Of a stretch of DNA of 64,000 nucleotides, positions 17,232-24,199 are shown piece after piece. Below the pieces are notes generated by a model. The model was not told the DNA's origin, did not search any database, and saw nothing but the letters and a program-made list of their open reading frames with translations. Source of the DNA: Indibacter alkaliphilus LW1 (GTDB taxonomy: Bacteria > Bacteroidota > Bacteroidia > Cytophagales > Cyclobacteriaceae); the NCBI RefSeq assembly GCF_000295935.2, contig NZ_ALWO02000011.1, positions 124,001 through 188,000 on the forward strand, in the 5' to 3' direction. Made by a program: the position numbers and the translations under genes. The first letter of the stretch is position 1; each line of letters begins with the position of its first letter.

Positions 17232-18423
17232 AAAATAAATCCACCACATCCATTTCCAAAAACTCCTGCCAAGGAATCCCTCCTCTTCCGACTAAAAAGG
17301 TCCTGTGCGGCTTAAATTTTTCTCTAAATGCCTGAAGTCTGGAGAGCTTTCCTACAGCACCCGACTTTACTTCCAGGCCAATCACCCTTTTTTTATACTC
17401 TACAACAAAATCCACTTCGTCATTCCCTTCCTTCCAGTAAAGTAAAGATAGTTTTTTATCCTTAAATGCCTGATTGATTAAATGCGCACCCACAGCCGAT
17501 TCTACCCACCTTCCCCATACCTTGGGTTCTTCAAGCAGAGATTCCAGACTTTCATTGGAAATCCCGGACATAATCGCTGTATTATGCACCTGAAACTTTG
17601 GACTGGATGCACGCTTTCTGACCATATTGGGGCTAAATTTTTCCAATCCACCCAGTAATCCTGCATCATTGAGCAAATCAAGGTAATTGGCCAAAGTAGT
17701 TGTATTACCTGCTTCCGTAAGCTGCCCCATGATTTTGGTCAAGCTCAAAACCTGCCCAGAATATGCAGACCCTAGCTCAAACAATCTCTTCATCAATGCG
17801 GGCTTATCCACTCTTGTCAACATAAGGATATCTTTGGAAATACTGGTCTCCAAAAGTGAGTCTCTTATATAATTCTTCCAGCGATCTTCGTCATCCTTGA
17901 GCATTATAGCTCCTGGATAGCCCCCAAACCAAACATATTCTTCAGGACTTAAACCAAAAGCCTCCTTCATTTCCTTCAATGACCAATGGCCTAGATAAGT
18001 CGCTTCAAACCTACCCGCCAGTGATTCAGTAAGCCCTTGCTGAAGCATCAGCCTGGAAGACCCCAACAGGATTAGTCGAATGTCTATTTCCTCTTGGCTG
18101 TCTTTGTCCCATTCTGCTTTTATCTGTTCACTCCAGTTATGGATTTTTTGTACTTCGTCAATTACCAGAAGGAAAGGTTTATCAGACTGCAGGGCCTGTT
18201 GCTGCCTAGCAAGATCCCATTGCTGGGCGATCCACATGTGGTCAGTAGCAGGAACAGCATCGGCAGCAGCCAACTTGGAAGGATAATCAAGGTCTGACAT
18301 GATCTGTCTCACCAAGGTGGTCTTACCTATTTGTCTTGGCCCGTAAAGCACCTGAATAAACCTTCTTGGTTCATCCCGAAGCCGGATTAACAATTTGTTT
18401 TTTTCAATCCTTTGAAACGTCAT
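17230..18423 (-). CDS. AAA ATPase with C-terminal DUF4143 domain
   Basis: A 397-residue AAA_14-type ATPase. Walker A is GPRQIGKTT (28-36), Walker B LLVIDEVQKI (Asp89, Glu90) and a sensor-like LLGSSRL follows. The C-terminal DUF4143 region ends in EVDFVVEYKKRVIGLEVKSG, matching the D...ExK arrangement of PD-(D/E)xK nuclease-like folds. Such ATPases are abundant and variable in copy number in Bacteroidota and archaea; their role is unknown, though toxin-like, mobile or DNA-binding roles have been considered. Two direct 80-bp repeats flank it, and its upstream region holds a series of dyads. Confidence 0.85.
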   Translation of the reverse strand: MTFQRIEKNKLLIRLRDEPRRFIQVLYGPRQIGKTTLVRQIMSDLDYPSKLAAADAVPATDHMWIAQQWDLARQQQALQSDKPFLLVIDEVQKIHNWSEQIKAEWDKDSQEEIDIRLILLGSSRLMLQQGLTESLAGRFEATYLGHWSLKEMKEAFGLSPEEYVWFGGYPGAIMLKDDEDRWKNYIRDSLLETSISKDILMLTRVDKPALMKRLFELGSAYSGQVLSLTKIMGQLTEAGNTTTLANYLDLLNDAGLLGGLEKFSPNMVRKRASSPKFQVHNTAIMSGISNESLESLLEEPKVWGRWVESAVGAHLINQAFKDKKLSLLYWKEGNDEVDFVVEYKKRVIGLEVKSGAVGKLSRLQAFREKFKPHRTFLVGRGGIPWQEFLEMDVVDLF

Positions 18424-18427
18424 CTAT

Positions 18428-18470
18428 TTGTAAATAAGTTACTTACAAATTTACTAAACTTATTTAGTAA
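18428..18470 (-). promoter_or_regulatory. Dyad series upstream of the AAA ATPase gene
   Basis: Two dyads follow each other before the right repeat: ATTTGTAA with TTACAAAT, and TTTACTAAA-CTTA-TTTAGTAAA. Two more, TTTACTCA/TGAGTAAA and TGTAAATA/TATTTACA, lie inside the right repeat. Their similar half-sites suggest cooperative protein binding over the promoter; no exact TAnnTTTG box is visible. Confidence 0.5.
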
Positions 18471-18550
18471 ATTTACTCATTATATTGAGTAAATTTTTAA
18501 AAGCACATGTAAATAATTGATTAACATGTATTTACAAAAATATTTTTAAG
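18471..18550 (+). repeat. Right copy of 80-bp direct repeat
   Basis: 80-bp partner of 17112-17192, in the same orientation, upstream of the ATPase gene. It contains the dyads TTTACTCA-TTATAT-TGAGTAAA and TGTAAATA/TATTTACA. Eleven differences were counted over the first 70 aligned positions. No target-site duplication could be recognised outside the two copies. Confidence 0.8.
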
Positions 18551-18574
18551 AGAATTTTTCCATGAAACAATAAA

Positions 18575-18603
18575 AAAGCCAAACCTTTTTAAGGCTTGGC
18601 TTT
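18575..18603 (-). terminator. Terminator of the mhq-like operon
   Basis: Minus transcript: AAAGCCAAGCC, short loop, GGTTTGGCTTTTTTATT; a near-perfect stem of 12-13 bp and a T tract, 30 bp after the esterase stop. The arms read AAAGCCAAACCTT and AAGGCTTGGCTTT on the plus strand. Confidence 0.8.
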
Positions 18604-18632
18604 GTACGAAGTAAGGTAACTGCTCCGCTGTT

Positions 18633-19241
18633 TTATAGAATATTTTCATTTACCCAATCTATCTCTTTTTTCCTGATGGTATGCTCATAATCCTCGAAAA
18701 TCAAGGTTTTGACGACTGCCCCCAATTTAGTCATCAACTTTTCGGAAGCTTCTATCCTGCTTAATGGCACATGAGGGTCCTTAAATCCGGATCCTATAAA
18801 AACCTTAGCCTGCTTAAAATCACCAGAGTACTTTTCTTCCCTGATATTTTCCCCTATCAGTCCTCCTGTAAAAGCAATTACCCCTCCATAATTTCCGGCA
18901 TTTTGCGTAGCATACTCCAATGCCAGACACGCTCCTTGGGAAAAACCAATAAAAAATATCTGTTCACTTTTATAGCCATGACTATAAGCCATATTGACCA
19001 TCTCGTCAATTGTTTTGATTGATTGAGAAAAGGAAGGCTCATTACTTTTATCGGGGGCCATAAAGCTGTAGGGGTACCAAGTATTTTCAGGAGCTTGAGG
19101 CGCCAGTAAAGCAAAATCCTTTAAATTCAAACTATCCTTCAATGACAAAATACTTTCGGCGGTACCTCCTCTACCATGTATCATGATAGCTACTTTTTGA
19201 GCATCTTCCAAATTTCTCCCTTCTCTTAAAACCTTACTCAT
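18633..19241 (-). CDS. Phospholipase/carboxylesterase-type hydrolase (MhqD-like)
   Basis: A 202-residue cytosolic alpha/beta hydrolase of the phospholipase/carboxylesterase family. The nucleophile is in GFSQGACLALEYA, the acid Asp in GSGFKDPHVPL and the His in DYEHTI; MIHGRGGT forms the oxyanion region. B. subtilis MhqD, encoded with the dioxygenase MhqO under a MarR-type repressor and induced by hydroquinones, has the same kind and size. Here the gene overlaps the MhqO-like gene by 8 bp, so a joint role in quinone or aromatic-compound detoxification is likely. The actual substrate is unknown. Confidence 0.8.
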   Translation of the reverse strand: MSKVLREGRNLEDAQKVAIMIHGRGGTAESILSLKDSLNLKDFALLAPQAPENTWYPYSFMAPDKSNEPSFSQSIKTIDEMVNMAYSHGYKSEQIFFIGFSQGACLALEYATQNAGNYGGVIAFTGGLIGENIREEKYSGDFKQAKVFIGSGFKDPHVPLSRIEASEKLMTKLGAVVKTLIFEDYEHTIRKKEIDWVNENIL

Positions 19242-20184
19242 ATGTACTTGAATTTAAAGTTACTTTCGCTAATCTCGACTCAATTTTTTCTCTTTGCGGC
19301 TCTGCCCAATCAGGAAGTTTTAATGCCTCTCCCAAATGTGCCTCATCTTCATCAATAGCAAATCCAGGTTCGTCTGTAGCAATTTCAAACAAGACACCTC
19401 CAGGCTCTCTGAAGTAGATTGATTTAAAATAATTTCTATCCTTTACTTCGGTAACATGGTACCCATTGTTTATCAGAATCTTTTGAATCTCTTTTTGAGA
19501 AGATTCATTTGCCGTTCTAAAAGCAATATGATGTACAGTTCCGGCACTTTGAATTCCCTGTCGTCCATTTTGATCAATTACTATATCTATAATGTCTCCT
19601 GGGTTGCCTGCCGTACCATATCTAAATCTACCATTTTCATAAGCAATAAATCTATAGTCCATGAATTCGGTGAGGAGCTTTTCCGTAAGATCTTTTGATT
19701 TAAGCATCAAAGTAGCTCCAAAAAAACCCTTGATGGCATTTTCTTTACCAATATTACCTCCTATCCATCCTTTTCTGGAATCCTTATTGTTTGCAACCAG
19801 TTCAATTCCCATTCCATCATGATCTTCAAATCGGATGATTTTATCTCCAAATCTGGACAAAGGTGTCGAAGTAGGGATATTGAATTTGGCAAGTCGCTCA
19901 ATCCAAAATGCCAAAGAAGATTCAGGAACCGAAAAAGCAGTATAAGTCAATTCTCCAGTACCTTTTGTGCCCTTTCTTGCACCTTCGAATGGGAATGTTG
20001 TAAATACAGTCCCTGGCGTTCCCAACTCATCGCCAAAATAAAAATGATAAACGTCTGGGGCATCGAAATTGATTGTCTTTTTCACCATTCTAAGCCCAAG
20101 AATCCCTGTGTAAAAGTCAATGTTTTTTTGTGGGTTTCCGGCAATTGCGGTAATGTGGTGAATTCCTGTTATTAAAGCTGCCAT
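19234..20184 (-). CDS. Ring-cleaving dioxygenase, glyoxalase fold (MhqO-like)
   Basis: A 316-residue vicinal-oxygen-chelate protein with two glyoxalase modules. Metal-ligand candidates are His9/His10 in GIHHITAIAG, a His in VHHIAFRTA in the second half and a Glu in LFEIATDEPGF. The C-terminal WAEPQREKIESRL and the overall length match the MhqO/LinE-like ring-cleaving dioxygenases, which open hydroquinone rings. It is translationally linked to the downstream esterase and separated from yceI by a hairpin. Regulation by the MarR protein encoded upstream is inferred. Confidence 0.85.
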   Translation of the reverse strand: MAALITGIHHITAIAGNPQKNIDFYTGILGLRMVKKTINFDAPDVYHFYFGDELGTPGTVFTTFPFEGARKGTKGTGELTYTAFSVPESSLAFWIERLAKFNIPTSTPLSRFGDKIIRFEDHDGMGIELVANNKDSRKGWIGGNIGKENAIKGFFGATLMLKSKDLTEKLLTEFMDYRFIAYENGRFRYGTAGNPGDIIDIVIDQNGRQGIQSAGTVHHIAFRTANESSQKEIQKILINNGYHVTEVKDRNYFKSIYFREPGGVLFEIATDEPGFAIDEDEAHLGEALKLPDWAEPQREKIESRLAKVTLNSSTYE

Positions 20185-20208
20185 AAGGATATTGTTTTGA
20201 TAAAAGGC

Positions 20209-20234
20209 GGGGCTTCTGGAAAACCAGAAGTCCC
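20209..20234 (-). other. Hairpin between yceI and dioxygenase genes
   Basis: Minus transcript: GGGACTTCTGG, loop TTTT, CCAGAAGCCCC, a ten-pair stem with one bulged A. Only a short T run (CCTTTTATC) follows, so it may be a partial terminator or an mRNA-stabilising hairpin inside the operon. Confidence 0.5.
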
Positions 20235-20242
20235 TAATTTAT

Positions 20243-20758
20243 TTATTGTTTAACTAATTGAACACTCAGGATCAACTTGACTTGGTCACTTACTACCACA
20301 CTTCCGGCCTCAGTGACGGCATTCCACTTCAACCCAAAATCTTTTCTGCTGATTTTTCCTTCGATTTCAAAGCCAGCTTTTGTGTTACCATAAGGGTCAC
20401 CAGCTACTCCTCCAAAATCAACATCAAGTTCAACTTCCTTGGTAAAATCTCTAATTGTAAGATCTCCCTTTAATTTATCTCCATTTAAAACTCCTTCAAA
20501 CTTCAAATGCGGATATTTCTCTGCATTGAAAAAATCGTCTGATTTTAAATGTCCATCTCTATCTGCTTGATTGGTGTCAATGCTATCAATTTTAGCAGAA
20601 AATGACACTTTGGCCCCTTGAAAATCATCTGAACTGGATTCTGCAGTGCCTTCAAATTCTCTGAAGTATCCTGTTACGGTAGAAATGACAAGGTGTTTTA
20701 CTTTGAATGATACCTCTGAATGTGTTGGGTCGATAGACCATTTAGTTAATGTGCTCAT
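20243..20758 (-). CDS. YceI-family lipocalin-like protein, cytosolic form
   Basis: A 171-residue YceI-like beta-barrel: TKWSIDPTHSEVSFKVKHL at the N-terminus, FSAKIDSIDTNQADRDGHL, FFNAEKYPHLKFEG and a C-terminal GLKWNAV. YceI proteins bind long isoprenoid or amide chains; some members are periplasmic, but this one has no signal peptide. Sitting between a MarR regulator and the quinone-type dioxygenase, it may bind a quinone-like lipid (inference). Its upstream region holds an AT-rich motif shared with the marR promoter. Confidence 0.88.
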   Translation of the reverse strand: MSTLTKWSIDPTHSEVSFKVKHLVISTVTGYFREFEGTAESSSDDFQGAKVSFSAKIDSIDTNQADRDGHLKSDDFFNAEKYPHLKFEGVLNGDKLKGDLTIRDFTKEVELDVDFGGVAGDPYGNTKAGFEIEGKISRKDFGLKWNAVTEAGSVVVSDQVKLILSVQLVKQ

Positions 20759-20794
20759 AGCTTTTCTGTTTAATTGTTATTGTTTATTTTATTT

Positions 20795-20820
20795 TATATA
20801 TACATTAATTGTCTATACAT
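20795..20820 (-). promoter_or_regulatory. Candidate MarR operator before yceI
   Basis: On the minus strand ATGTATAGACAATTAATGTATATATA contains two ATGTATA units. The marR upstream site (21298-21325) has related units, ATGTATTTAATGTATATA. The shared TATATACATTAA on the complementary reading supports one regulator for both. Confidence 0.5.
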
Positions 20821-20837
20821 GAATTTGTTTAAATTTT

Positions 20838-21287
20838 TTATCCGCGGGATTTATCCAAAAGATTATTTAGAATTTCTACTTCTTGCTCATCAAGCTGAAT
20901 GAGTTTTCTGTTCATCTCGTAGATCTGGTTCTCCAACTCTTTCAATACGTTAAGCCCCTCTTCTGTGATTCGGATATCAACCTGTCTTCTATCAGTAGGG
21001 CATTCCTCTCTAACCACGTAACCTTTTTGTTTTAATTTTTCTACCAACCTTGAAGCATTGGACATTTTGTTCAACATTCTTTCTTGAATGGAGGAAACTG
21101 TTATAGGATTGTTATTTTGACCTTTAAGAATTCGAAGTACGTTATATTGCTCCGGCGAAAGCCCAAATGGCTTGAACAAGCTACTCTGCTTACTTACAAT
21201 AAAGCTTTGGGTGTAAAGTATGTTCACAATTGCTTTATTGTATACATCCTTAAAAACTTTCTGCTGAATAGCTTCCTCTATCTTCAT
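20838..21287 (-). CDS. MarR-family transcriptional regulator
   Basis: A 149-residue winged-helix regulator. Helix-turn-helix residues lie in TVSSIQERMLNKMSNASRLVEKL, followed by the wing DRRQVDIRITEEG. N- and C-terminal helices form the usual dimer interface. Position and targets suggest an MhqR-like repressor that autoregulates and controls yceI, the dioxygenase and the esterase. No cysteine stands out as an obvious redox switch, so ligand or quinone sensing is open. The gene is 79 bp upstream of yceI. Confidence 0.88.
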   Translation of the reverse strand: MKIEEAIQQKVFKDVYNKAIVNILYTQSFIVSKQSSLFKPFGLSPEQYNVLRILKGQNNNPITVSSIQERMLNKMSNASRLVEKLKQKGYVVREECPTDRRQVDIRITEEGLNVLKELENQIYEMNRKLIQLDEQEVEILNNLLDKSRG

Positions 21288-21297
21288 TTGTATTTTT

Positions 21298-21325
21298 TGT
21301 CTATGTATTTAATGTATATACACAT
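21298..21325 (-). promoter_or_regulatory. Candidate MarR autoregulatory operator
   Basis: Plus-strand TTGTCTATGTATTTAATG followed by TATATACA, about 11 nt upstream of the marR ATG. It is an imperfect dyad and shares TTGTCTAT and the ATGTATA units with the site before yceI. The site would lie over the transcription start. Confidence 0.5.
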
Positions 21326-21396
21326 AAAGTAAGTAAAAGGTTTCAAGTATTCTGAATTTTTTGAAAAAATATTTTTGAGGCACCTTTAATAGTCAT

Positions 21397-21430
21397 GAAA
21401 AAACAAATGACCTGCTATTCAGCAGGCCAT
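21397..21430 (-). terminator. Terminator of the alpha/beta hydrolase gene
   Basis: Minus transcript: ATGGCCTGCT, loop GAAT, AGCAGGTCAT with one G-U pair, then TTGTTTTTTC. It begins about 33 bp after the hydrolase stop. Confidence 0.8.
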
Positions 21431-21462
21431 TTAAATCATGATTTTAAGTTTTACTTTGGATT

Positions 21463-22263
21463 TTAAAACCTTTGCATCCAATCAGAAATAAGCCTGTTGA
21501 TTTCTTCCGGTTTTTCTATAGAACTGCTATGTCCAGCTCCAGGAAGCATATGCAGCTCAGCATTGGGAATAGACATTTGGATGAACTTTGCCTTTTCTGG
21601 CTTAGTAGCTATGTCTTCATCACCAACCACCACCATTGTTGGACATTTTATATTTCGTATTTCTTCTTCTACTCCTTTCCTGTATATAACTGCCTCGACA
21701 GATTTGGTAATTGTTTTCTTATTGCCTTGAAGTTCCTTTATCCATTTTTTATAAGCCTGTTTATTTTCAGGATTTTCAAGCCAGCTTTCTGCAAACATTA
21801 TTTTCATAACAGATTTTGCGACTGTAGGTACTACGCCGAACCATTTAACCACACCATTTAAAAACTTATATTTAGGCAAATTCTCAACAGGCTCTGAGTT
21901 AGCAGAGGTTTCTAATAAAATTAGGCTCTTGATTTTATCAGGATACCTGGATGCCAAGCGCATTCCAACAAACCCACCCATAGAAAGCCCTACAAAATGC
22001 ACTGACTTTCCCACAAGTTTATTGATAAGTTCAAGTGCATCCAAAGTAAGCAAGTCCATATCATAACTACCTGCAGTTACTTCGCTCTGCCCCTGCCCTC
22101 TGTGATCATATGCAATTACAGTATGTGTCTTACTCAGATGTTTTATCTGCTCCTCAAACATTTTATGACTCCAGAGTAATCCATGGGAAAAAAGAATTAC
22201 TTCAGTCCCAACCCCCTCTTTTTGATAAAAAATTTTGACATTATTTAGCTGAATATGAGGCAT
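21463..22263 (-). CDS. Alpha/beta-fold hydrolase
   Basis: A 266-residue cytosolic hydrolase. The nucleophile elbow is FVGLSMGGFVGM, the acid is probably Asp in VVGDEDIATKP and the base His in LPGAGHSSSIEKP; HGLLWSHKMF gives the oxyanion hole. It resembles the 3-oxoadipate enol-lactonase/haloperoxidase branch of the superfamily, so small ester or lactone substrates are plausible. It follows the amidohydrolase gene by 45 bp on the same strand and ends at a terminator. Exact substrate unknown. Confidence 0.85.
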   Translation of the reverse strand: MPHIQLNNVKIFYQKEGVGTEVILFSHGLLWSHKMFEEQIKHLSKTHTVIAYDHRGQGQSEVTAGSYDMDLLTLDALELINKLVGKSVHFVGLSMGGFVGMRLASRYPDKIKSLILLETSANSEPVENLPKYKFLNGVVKWFGVVPTVAKSVMKIMFAESWLENPENKQAYKKWIKELQGNKKTITKSVEAVIYRKGVEEEIRNIKCPTMVVVGDEDIATKPEKAKFIQMSIPNAELHMLPGAGHSSSIEKPEEINRLISDWMQRF

Positions 22264-22308
22264 ACGTCTGTATTTATAATTACAATTCTTTGGACTAAGA
22301 CCTTATTC

Positions 22309-23901
22309 TTACCAATCCAAACCAGGCTGTTTTAATTTTCTTGATTCTTCCCTTGCCTTATGTTGATTGACAATATTACGAACATCTTTCAAAAGTTCTT
22401 TTGCATCATACACGACCCCATCTTTAACCGTGTATTTCACCCCTCCAACCCTTACAGGCTCATTGTCATCACCAATACGGATAGCCCCGGTCCCATATAA
22501 TACTTTAAAATTCTGTAAGGGGTTTTCTTCCAAAATCACAAAATCAGCCAATTTCCCAACCTCAACGCTTCCCAGTTCTTTCTCAACCCCCAGCGCTTCA
22601 GCTCCATGCAAGGTTGCTGCTCTGAAAACCTCCAAAGGGTGAAATCCTGTTTCCCTCAAAAGTTCCATCTCCCTGATGTAAGCAAAACCATACAGTTGAT
22701 AAATAAACCCTGAATCCGACCCGGTAGTCACTCTTCCACCACGATTTTTGTATTCATTGACAAAGGTCATCCATAGTCTATAATTTTCCTTCCATTGAAT
22801 CTCATCATCTGTTGTCCAATCAAACCAATAGGACCCATGAGACTCTCTGCTCGGCTTATAAAATCTCCACAATGAAGGCAAAGTATATTCTTCATGCCAT
22901 TCAGCTCTTCTTGCCCTCATCAAATCTCTATTGGCTTCATAAATATTAAATGTAGGGTCTAGGGTAAAATCCAAATCCAAAAGTTCCTGCATCACTTTAT
23001 TCCAATGTTCGGAATAAGGTTCTGCTGCCTGTTTCCATAATTTCCCTGCTTCTGAGAACCTGTGCTGCTCGTTCTGATAATTGTAATCAAGCCTATAATC
23101 TTGGATAGTTCTGTCAGCCAAAAGAGCCTCCGGTAAGCCATACCAATGCTCCATACTGGTCAAACCTGCTCTAGCGGAATGTAGAACATTCCATCTGGCC
23201 ACGTCCATTTGGGCATGGTGCATGGCAGATCTAAGTCCTAACCTTTTGTTTTCTTCCAAAGCAGCTTGCATTACTTCAGGCTTGGCTCCAAAAAACTTGA
23301 TCCCATCTGCACCCTTATTTTTGTTTTCATTTACCCAGGCCTTGGCTTCTTCTGCATTCGTAATTGTTTTACCTGCATTTTGTCCAAACACTGTATAGGC
23401 AAAGATTCTTGGCGCAGTGATGGTATTATCTAAAGCCTTTCTCTTATGTTCTAAAACCCAATCCAAACCATTCCCTGCGGCAGGCTCTCGGATTGATGTA
23501 ATCCCATGAGCCATCCAAAGCTTGAAAACGTATTCTGCTGGAGTTCCTTGGCCTGCCCCTCCAATATGGCCATGCATATCAATAAAACCTGGTAAGAGAT
23601 AATGACCTTCCAAATCCATGACTTTATCATTCGGACCAGCCACCGGTCGTCTTTCTTCTTTGATCGGTAGACCTGGATAACCAACGACTTTTACTTCTTT
23701 AATGATGTTTTTTTCTACAACAATATCGACAGGCCCTATAGGAGGCGCTCCTGTTCCATCAATCATGGTCACGCCTCGAATAATCAATTTATCATAAGGT
23801 CCATCGCCTTCTGATCTTTCGGGAGAAGGCATAACTTGGGCGTTTAAAGTTAAAAAGGCTGAATAAAAAAACAGTAAAAGGATTAGTCTGGATTTCTTCA
23901 T
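22309..23901 (-). CDS. Exported amidohydrolase (imidazolonepropionase-like)
   Basis: A 530-residue metal-dependent hydrolase with a signal peptide (residues 1-21, LTLNAQ). The TIM-barrel metal site starts with HxH in GFIDMHGHIGG (His110 and His112 by count). Further ligand candidates are Lys in ADGIKFFGAK, His residues in SAMHHAQM and TSMEHW, and Asp in TTGSDSGF. The C-terminal GSVEVGKLADFVILEENP is the typical return to the beta-sandwich. Such exported enzymes often act on cyclic amides, imides or dipeptides; the substrate is unknown. Confidence 0.88.
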   Translation of the reverse strand: MKKSRLILLLFFYSAFLTLNAQVMPSPERSEGDGPYDKLIIRGVTMIDGTGAPPIGPVDIVVEKNIIKEVKVVGYPGLPIKEERRPVAGPNDKVMDLEGHYLLPGFIDMHGHIGGAGQGTPAEYVFKLWMAHGITSIREPAAGNGLDWVLEHKRKALDNTITAPRIFAYTVFGQNAGKTITNAEEAKAWVNENKNKGADGIKFFGAKPEVMQAALEENKRLGLRSAMHHAQMDVARWNVLHSARAGLTSMEHWYGLPEALLADRTIQDYRLDYNYQNEQHRFSEAGKLWKQAAEPYSEHWNKVMQELLDLDFTLDPTFNIYEANRDLMRARRAEWHEEYTLPSLWRFYKPSRESHGSYWFDWTTDDEIQWKENYRLWMTFVNEYKNRGGRVTTGSDSGFIYQLYGFAYIREMELLRETGFHPLEVFRAATLHGAEALGVEKELGSVEVGKLADFVILEENPLQNFKVLYGTGAIRIGDDNEPVRVGGVKYTVKDGVVYDAKELLKDVRNIVNQHKAREESRKLKQPGLDW

Positions 23902-23952
23902 AGGATAGTTTTTGTTAATACCATTAAATTAGCCCAAATCGATACAATAAAA

Positions 23953-23985
23953 AAACCGCTTATACATTTTCAGTCTAAGCGGTTT
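23953..23985 (-). terminator. Intrinsic terminator after the ABC transporter operon
   Basis: Minus transcript: AAACCGCTTA, 13-nt loop, TAAGCGGTTT, then TTTTATTG; a perfect 10-bp stem. It ends the minus-strand unit coming from the YbbP-like permease and isolates it from the amidohydrolase. Confidence 0.85.
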
Positions 23986-24199
23986 AAAAAGCTTTTAAAT
24001 GCTTCCAAATTCCCAATAACATACCTGAGACCTAAATTGCCTCTGAGCCCAAAACCGTCATCAAAGAAAAAATTGGGGGTTGGTTCCAATAAAATTCCTG
24101 TGGTTCTCCGTAGGCTTAACCATAAGACCTTCTGGAAGTCCAGTCCGAAAATCACCAAACTCAAGGTGTCCCAGATGAAGAATTCTATCAAATTATAAA
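23986..24199 (-). pseudogene. Possible 3' remnant of a lost gene
   Basis: Between the permease stop and its terminator lie about 210 bp with an open minus-strand frame. It encodes a hydrophobic, beta-like stretch (DTLSLVIFGLDFQKVLWLSL, then PNFFFDDGFGLRGNLGLRY). This looks like the tail of an envelope protein rather than random sequence, but the only ATG lies inside the permease gene in another frame and the frame runs into the terminator stem. I recognise no family. It could be a decayed gene or non-coding sequence. Confidence 0.3.

Noticed and set aside
17102-18550. CRISPR array or insertion sequence
   Set aside because: Only two repeat copies 1.3 kb apart, no spacers, no cas gene or transposase, and no terminal inverted repeats at the outer ends.
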